From contig CM043966.1 of the NCBI GenBank assembly GCA_014529385.2, forward strand, positions 89,850,587 through 89,910,586: 60,000 nt of DNA, read 5' to 3'. Below are positions 53,605 through 60,000 of the stretch, piece by piece. This stretch comes from Adiantum capillus-veneris (lineage: Eukaryota > Streptophyta > Polypodiopsida > Polypodiales > Pteridaceae). Made by a program: the position numbers and the translations under genes. The notes under the pieces are model-generated. The model was not told the DNA's origin, searched no databases, and saw only the letters and a list, made by a program, of their open reading frames with translations. Every line of letters begins with the position of its first letter. Positions within the stretch are counted from its first letter, which is position 1.

Positions 53605-54849
53605 ATGACGATTATAGAACCAAGACACTCCTTTGCAAAAAGTGAGCCACCTGGATTCCCTTCTATAGCAATAACAAGAGATGAATTGATCAGAGAGATT
53701 GCAGACATGCCTCCTCAAGTGAGTCTTGCTAATGGACCCATCTCCAAGAGAACGACCAATCCCTTCGAGGAAGAACCTAGGCATAGTAGAAGGTCTAAAG
53801 TGAGAGAAGAATTGGGAGAGTCTATAGTTAGATTTGTATACAATTGGCAAGTTAGACCATCCTAGATCCAAAAAAATGGGTAAACAGGAAATACTCCAAA
53901 GATAAAGATCCGAGAGATCATGTAGCTACTTTTAGAAGAGTAATTAGAGCAGAGGAAGTTTTGGATTTTGCAACAGAGTTTGTGGGATCAGAACTAGCTG
54001 CTCTGGAAGATGACATGGCTACATGGTTTGACTCCGTAGAAAGATGGGATTTTGAGAATCTAGACGAGTTGTTTGAGGAATTTATCAAAGAATTCTCGTT
54101 GGAAGGCATAGCTCACAATACGGTCTCAAAAATCCACATATTCAAATAGAAAGAAGGTGAGTCAATGCGCAAAGCAGCATTATGGCTCAAAAGATATGTC
54201 AAGTTCTATCCAAGAGCTGAAGTACCTACACATGCATGATTGATATGCTGATCTTTATCCACGTAATGAGACATGCAAGTCTTCAAAAGGATTTGCATAT
54301 GATGAGGAGCCTGATGCTAAACAAATTGATCAAAGAGTTTCTTTATCTAGTGGATAACTATGAGGAATATAAAGAAAATGATTGTAGAGGATGATGCATC
54401 CTCTCAGCACAGTGATTCACGGATGAGTGAGTCCATTGAGAAACCAATGGCACCTATTGATCAACAAACATTTATTAACAAAATGGTCAAGAGGTTAGCT
54501 CCTCTTGTAAATATTGATTGGAGGGAGCCTAAGTGGTGCGAAATTGAGAGAAAATGGACAAACCATACGAGAGGAGTGTTACTATGGCAAGGAAAATGAT
54601 AGGGAGAGGTATATACAGCCTATTCTAGTAGCACCTCCTCCACCTACATTTGTTATGGGGAATGTGCCAGGTCTAGTAGGAGTTTCAAGCCCACAGCCTG
54701 TCTTAGGACAACAACCTCCACTGCCAGGTGCTAGAATGGGTGTAGAAATCAGATATGTGCTGATGATGGATGCATCTAACAATCAAGCACTAGTACCAAC
54801 TACAATGTGTTATAACAACCAAAGTGGGTACTACCCTTCAAAGCGATAG
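53605..54849 (+). pseudogene. Gag-like remnant of another Ty3-type element
   Basis: Broken frames give DELIREIADMPPQ, then ATWFDSVERWDFENLDELFE, a capsid-like block, and a Pro/Gly/Gln-rich C-terminal stretch (VLGQQPPLPGARMG). No zinc knuckle was found. It differs from A, B and I gags. It points away from N, so the two need not be one element. Confidence 0.55.
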
Positions 54850-55157
54850 AAGATGAGAGAAACACATGGAGTGGTGAGAAAAATTTATTAGAACCACAAG
54901 TTGGAAACCTGACGGTGGGACAAACCAGGAATGAAAAGAGATAGATTCCAGTCACGAGCACGGACCAAAGCTCAAGGATCCCGCATTCAAGCCAAGGATA
55001 GTATTGAATACCACACATAACTCTTACGAGGGATTTCACATAGCTATACCTGAGTTGTAAATAAATCGATGGTCTTGACAAATTGTGGAAACAAGTCAAA
55101 GAGTCCAATGAAGCAAGTGAGATAAGTAGATGAGTAAACCAAACAGGTGATGGAAGA
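54850..55157. other. Spacer left of LTR D
   Basis: No gene or repeat recognised. Confidence 0.4.
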
Positions 55158-55821
55158 TGTAACATTTAATGGCCTAGTAACTTGTGTCTAGCGGAAAATA
55201 GCATGAACATAGTGAGCATTTCATTAGAATAGATTCCTAATGAGAATAACAAGAGTGCTTGGGTGGAGAGAGCAGCAGAAATTATAACACCTAGTTAGAT
55301 AGCATGAACAATACTTCAAAAGAGAGAGAAATTAAGCTATTGACAACAGTTGAGGACCAGATTTACATGGAGCCGGTCCCCCCTCCGAAGGCTTTGTATT
55401 ATGGTTTCGCCCATCAAGAGAGACATTTTACAATACAATTCTTTCTGTTCCTTCAATACTAGCTAGTGCAATGAAGATGGAAGCTTCAAGCACTAAGCAA
55501 AACACTTATAAAACACAACATCAATTCCCTCACGGTCTCAGACCCAAGACCTCACACACCTTCGAAGATGGTGAGAGCTAGTGGGGTATGAGAGTAGATT
55601 GAGAGGAGGAAGGAATAGTCTTACAAGAAAGATGTACATCTCCTCACATAATCACTCATATTAGCATAGCATAGCTTAGTAATTAGCATGGTAGAGGAGA
55701 TGATCATGCATTGAAGCTTGGCTCTTGGTTGGATTTTCATCACAAAGCCAAGAGTTGTTGGTGTAGGCCTCCCTTCTCACAAGCTTGGAGTAGGTGATAA
55801 GCTTTCCATTAAAGCTTGAGA

Positions 55822-55868
<47 letters not shown>

Positions 55869-56735
55869 TTCTTGCTTCACACATGAGTTAGTGTGAGTGT
55901 GTATGCCATAATGCCTTGTAAAATTCAGCCCCCTCTCTCACTTGGTCAACCCCTCTTGCTATTTGCTCATGCTACCACCGCATTGGACCTCTCCAGGTTT
56001 AGCCAATAGGATTTAAGAAGCATAAGTGATAGCCTTCTGACATGTGTCCCCCTTTCCCCTTTTGTGAGAGCTTTAGGTAATTAACTAATGCAACTAAACT
56101 CTCATTGGACCCCTTTGTCTCCTGGCCAATAGAAATCAGGCTGTTGAATTCTCATTGGACCCCTTGGGAGACTGTCCAATAGTCTTCTAGAGAGCTTAAA
56201 TCTTATTGGTCCTTTTATTAAGTGTTTTTAAATTTATTAAACTAGATTTACTCTAGCCTAATTCTCATTGGTCCACCTCCATGGCCATCCAATAGGATTT
56301 GAGTACACCTTGTGGACATCTAGGCTAGGAAGCTGACATGTGTCCCTCATTCCCTATGTAAAGGAGGCTTGTAAGTGTGTGTGTGTGTGTGAGTTTCTCT
56401 CTCATCCCCTACTTGCAAGGCTTGCCCCCTCCTTTGTAGGAGTTGTGAAGACTTTTGGTACACACACAAAGCATCCAATTTTCCTAAGCTTTTGACCATT
56501 GGACACAACCTTTGATTTTTGGAACCTTAGCATTTTGGAAGTCTTAATGGGTTGAACCTTAGGGTCTTTAAATCCCATTGTTGCACATTGCTCTTTTACA
56601 GATGGCCCCCCCGTTGGATCCCTATTTTCCCTCCTTTGGATTCTAGCTTTTTCTCCCCTGGCACTTTCCCATATTAAATGATCAGTTTAACATGAGAAAA
56701 TCAGTTCAGAGAATTAGATATTAGTTATTATGACA
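55158..56735 (-). mobile_element. 3' LTR of chromovirus D (1,578 bp)
   Basis: On the minus strand it runs TGTCATAATAACTAATATC ... ATGTTACA and matches the LTR of B throughout. A (GA)n tract at 55814-55866 is much longer than the corresponding purine run in B. No PBS lies beyond the left end, while pol of D lies on the right, so this is the 3' LTR. Confidence 0.9.
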
Positions 56736-57087
56736 TTACCTCTCTCTTGAAATCATAGTTGTCCTCGACTATGGGGTAGAGAAGATAAAGCCTATTCATT
56801 AGTCCTTTTTCTAGCGGGTAGAGGATCCCTATGTTACCCTACGACATCTTCCAGAATGGATGACTAATCCATTTGGCTCTTGAGAACCTAAGCTGCCGCA
56901 AGCATGTCTGCACATCAGTCCTATTGATCTTCCATGGTAGAGTGACAAGCTCTCCTTGGTGTTTGGGAGACGTCGTCTCCGCAAACTTGATCTAAGCATG
57001 CATTTTACTTCACATTTGTGCACAATAAAGAAAAAGAGAGTCTTATAAGACAAAAAATTTGTTCATTTTAAACATTTAAACATTTTC
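56736..57087 (-). other. Element D spacer between pol and 3' LTR, with polypurine tract
   Basis: A purine run read on the minus strand as CAAGAGAGAGGTAA (56736-56749) is the probable polypurine tract. The rest is noncoding. Element B lacks this region. Confidence 0.6.
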
Positions 57088-57183
57088 TTACTCTAGGGAA
57101 GCATTGTAAGCATTGACAAGGTTTAGGTTATCCTTTAATTGTATGCCTTGCATCCATCTCGCATCTTCAAAAGGATGATTCTT
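57088..57183 (-). pseudogene. Element D pol, last codons
   Basis: Downstream of the LINE insertion the minus strand continues the chromodomain end, GIQLKDNLNLVNAYNASLE, to a TAA at 57090-57088. This shows the C-terminus that element B lost. Confidence 0.8.
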
Positions 57184-58997
57184 TTTTTTTTTTTTTTTAA
57201 CTCACAATTGTGAGTGGATAGTATTAAGAACAGAAATATACACCAATACTCAAGCTCAAACCGAGCCTTGAGGGTCAAAGGATTACATGTAATCTACTTG
57301 GCAGAGAAACCACTCCTACTCCTCATCTTTACTTATTACAAGATGTTATGTATTGTTCTAGACCAGTCCTCTGAGGCTTGTCTGCATCCGATCGTGTGGA
57401 TCATCAATCTGCTCTCTTGCGTGATTTCACGAAATCTTTCCACAGCTAGATCCCCTTCAAACACGCGGTGGTTCCTTGCTTGCCAAATATGGTGCAAGAA
57501 GTAGTACCTGATCACTTGAGTGGGGCAGACTAGAAGAGCAGGACTTCCCATCCTGTTACTACCAAAGAACAGATCATTCTTGAAGAACTTAATTTTCCAT
57601 GTCCTTTGAATCCACTTGCATATTTTCCCAGTCATGCCCCTGATTGCCTGGCATCCCATGAACAGGTGGGCTAGGTCTTCACTGGCTATTTTGCACCCCG
57701 AGCAACGATCGGACCCGATGCCTCTTTCTTGTATCTTTACGCATGTCGGTAGAGCACCCCACATCACTTTCCACAGGAATATCTTCATATACTGAGGCCA
57801 TCTTGGCTTCCAGATGTTCTCCATGACTCCCTCCCATCATTTTGTTGTCCAGTGTCTTTTCCATAATTTGTTGAGGGGGCTACACCAATTAGCCTCGTGC
57901 ATTAATGCATGGTAAATTCCTTTAGAGTGTGGTTTTGCAAAGAGGCTACTCCCAGGCCATCTCCAAGCTTCCCTTTCAAAGTTGGATTCACAAATTGGCA
58001 TCGCAACCTTATCAAGCTCTTTAATCACCCTATAGACTAGTAAGATCTCAAAACCATCCAGTTGAAATTGGATGGCTAAAGAGTCAGCAGTTTTCCAGCA
58101 CTTCCTATTGCCATCCCAGAATTGCTCTAGTCGAACGAGCCCCTTATTATTCACTTTCCTAGCCATTTCTATCCAGTAAGGGCTTTGCGGCGGCCCCAAT
58201 ATTTTAGAGAGCCAAGGGGACCAATGTAATATGGAGTTCTTAAAGTATCTGGTTACTTCCCTCCATTCCAGAACCTCAGCAACGCTTTTGCACTTCCTCA
58301 TTAGCTCCCCTGAGAGTCCAAGGGACCACTTCGGGGTGAGAAGTTTGTCGTGCATCACAACCCCCTTCCACTTTCCCCCTTTTGATCCCAGTTTTGCTGC
58401 ATCAAGCATTTCCTTGGTCATAGATAGCCCAAGCTTGGTCTTGTTTAGCCAATGAGACCTTAAATTTGGCACAAAGGGCCTCAACATGAGACATAGGGTT
58501 AAGAATGCTGAGCCCTCCTTGGTCTACCGGGTGAGCAACTACCTCCCATCTAGCCCACTGCCATGCCCGGGAGGATTTCGTGTTGTTCTTCCAAAAAAAC
58601 CTTTTCACAGGTTTTAAGAATTCTTTCCGGTTACACTTAGCCATCTTGAGCACGGCGCTAAGGAAAGCAATACACAGGATCATAAAGGCATTGATCACTC
58701 TAATCTGGCTTTGGAAGGGTAGGAGAACAAACTCCCACCTTCTCATTTTCGCACTTATTTTTTCCATGACCCATTGAAATCTTTGACTGTGGGTTACATC
58801 CACCCCTACGGAGGCTCCCAGGTGTCTAAATATACTCCCTTTTGAGATAATCTCTCCTGACTAGACTGCAGGGTCAAAAGAGTCGATCTCCAACAGGGAG
58901 ATTAGTCTTGACTTCTCTATATTGCACTTGGATCCCGAGGCCACTGCAAATGTCTGCACAATCTCCAGAGCTCTCCTGACAACTTGAGGGCACGCCC
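57184..58997 (-). mobile_element. 5'-truncated L1 LINE inserted in element D, 16-bp target duplication
   Basis: CAAAAGGAT[GA]ATTCTT at 57168-57183 and 58998-59013 (15 of 16 identical) flanks a 1.8-kb LINE 3' part ending in a poly(A) tail (T run at 57182-57199 on the plus strand). Encoded parts: the end of RT ([13 protein letters not shown]), the plant-L1-type block WARWEVVAHPVDQGGLSILN (58402-58803), and a zf-RVT-like motif CSGCKIASEDLAHLFMGC (near 57690). Several stops and shifts are present. It is a conventional plant L1, with an ordinary target rather than a microsatellite. Confidence 0.93.
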
Positions 58998-60000
58998 CAA
59001 AAGGATAATTCTTAAACTTAATAAGATATTGTCGGATAGTCGTACCGCCTCTTAATACCTTGTCTTCATGTCGGAGAATGGACTCGGGCTGCAGCACCTC
59101 TTCTTGATCCTCGATCTCCGGTGGGTCTTCAATAGTCGGTTCTTGAGGTGGCTCTCCTTTGTAAGGCTTTATTAGGCTCACATGGAAAGCATTGTGTATG
59201 AGCCAATGGCTGGGCAACTTGAGTTGATAGGCCATCTCATTGATTGGCCTAAGAATTGAGAAGGGACCATAGTACCTTTTTGCTAACTTAGCATAGTACT
59301 TTTGGTGTCCCGAAGGATTCTTGCCCGTCGTGTGCCTTAATTGAGCCTTGGGAAATTTGAGTAAGACCCAATCATTTTCTTTAAGGGATTGGACTCTTCT
59401 GTGCTTGTCAGCATCAGCCTTTTGCCTTTGCTGTGAGATAGAGAAAGCATCCTTAATCTTTTGGGAAGATTCTTGTAGGTCTCGGCTATACTCATCTACA
59501 GCGAAGATCTCCCGTGTATCTTAAGTAGCAGGGGACTTTTTTATCTTCCCTCAATTACCTCAAAAGGTTCTTTTCTTGTGGAAGTATGTACAGTGTTATT
59601 GTAGGCATACTCCACTAAGGGTTAGTACTTCTCCCATTGGGACCTTTGATCTACTTCCATTACATAGGATTTTAGTACATCCAGAATTGTTAGGTTAGCT
59701 ATTTCACTTTGGCCATCCGTTTGTGGGTGATAGGCAGAAGAGAAGTTTAGCCTTGTCCCTAAATTCTCAAAGAGACCCTTCCAGAAATTATTGGTCATTC
59801 TAGGATCTCTATCCGACACTATAGACACTGGCAAGCCATGGTACTTGAAGATTTTTGAAATGAAGAGGGTTGTCTTTTGATGGGCTTTGATAGTCTTTTT
59901 GACAGGTATAAAATGAGCTTGTTTACTAAACATGTCTACTATCGTCCATATCCCCGTATTCCCATGGATAGACTTAGGCAATCCAAAGATAAAATCCATG
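58998..60000 (-). pseudogene. Element D pol: integrase and chromodomain
   Basis: The minus strand enters from the window edge at SMDFIFGLPKSIHGNTGI and has DDE residues (MDFIF, VSDRDPRMTNNFW, TDGQSEIA), then a TAA at about 59621, further shifts, and from 59235 a frame with [18 protein letters not shown] and the chromodomain start [11 protein letters not shown]...[10 protein letters not shown], where the LINE cuts it. It is highly similar to B and retains Trp where B has a stop at 11772. Confidence 0.9.

Noticed and set aside
51574-54849. Treating element N and the gag-like remnant as one element
   Set aside because: They lie on opposite strands with no LTR or PBS linking them, so I kept them separate.
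56829-57053. 74-codon minus-strand ORF between pol and LTR of element D
   Set aside because: It lies in the noncoding spacer before the polypurine tract, has no counterpart in element B and no recognisable motif.

Overview
The window is nuclear DNA from a land plant with a large, repeat-rich genome. Evidence: Ty3/gypsy elements with C-terminal chromodomains, primer-binding sites matching the 3' end of initiator-Met tRNA (TGGTATCAGAGC), L1-type LINEs, plant-style AAACCCTAA motifs in LTRs, and one split-gene exon resembling Mediator subunit 6. I cannot name the species. I found no bacterial-type operon, CRISPR array, rRNA or tRNA gene. Almost everything recognisable is transposable-element sequence in different stages of decay. 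I use local labels for the elements.

Layout. 1-2548: minus-strand 5' part of Ty3 element A (protease, gag, PBS, LTR). 2549-5916: an L1-type LINE (L1-C) split by a second, unrelated LINE (LINE2, 2975-4971). 5917-13073: chromovirus B (LTR, PBS, gag-protease, pol) with a scrambled 3' end. 13382-18137: L1-A lying between two (GA)n tracts. 18138-20175: non-TE spacer holding a MED6-like exon. 20176-25621: L1-B, the best preserved LINE, also between (GA)n tracts. 26123-28240: LTR fragments and a gag fragment.

28241-48870 is a nested stack built on one old minus-strand Ty3 element, H. Its RT/RNase H is interrupted by solo LTR J (TSD GATAG). Its gag is interrupted by chromovirus I (6,959 bp, two 421-bp LTRs, TSD GCTCT) and by a hAT-like foldback MITE (TSD ATTGGATC). 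Its LTR is interrupted by non-autonomous element F (TSD GACAC). F carries element G (TSD GTAGG) in its own 5' LTR, and G carries a LINE 3' end inside the (CT)n tract of its 3' LTR. 48871-51573 is element M, same family as A and H, head to head with H. 51574-54849 holds remnants of further Ty3 elements. 55158-60000 is chromovirus D, a minus-strand relative of B, with a LINE in its chromodomain (16-bp TSD).

How it works together: autonomous-type coding sets (gag, protease, RT, RNase H, integrase, chromodomain; or ORF1p plus endonuclease/RT) are present but nearly all carry stops or frameshifts. F and G lack pol and would need proteins from elsewhere. The main leads are a LINE family whose copies sit within (GA/CT)n microsatellites (with an empty/filled pair of sibling LTRs as support), its ORF1-stop-ORF2 single-frame layout and conserved 3' hairpin, an extra ORF upstream of gag in element I, and a long unknown ORF in pol-less element F.
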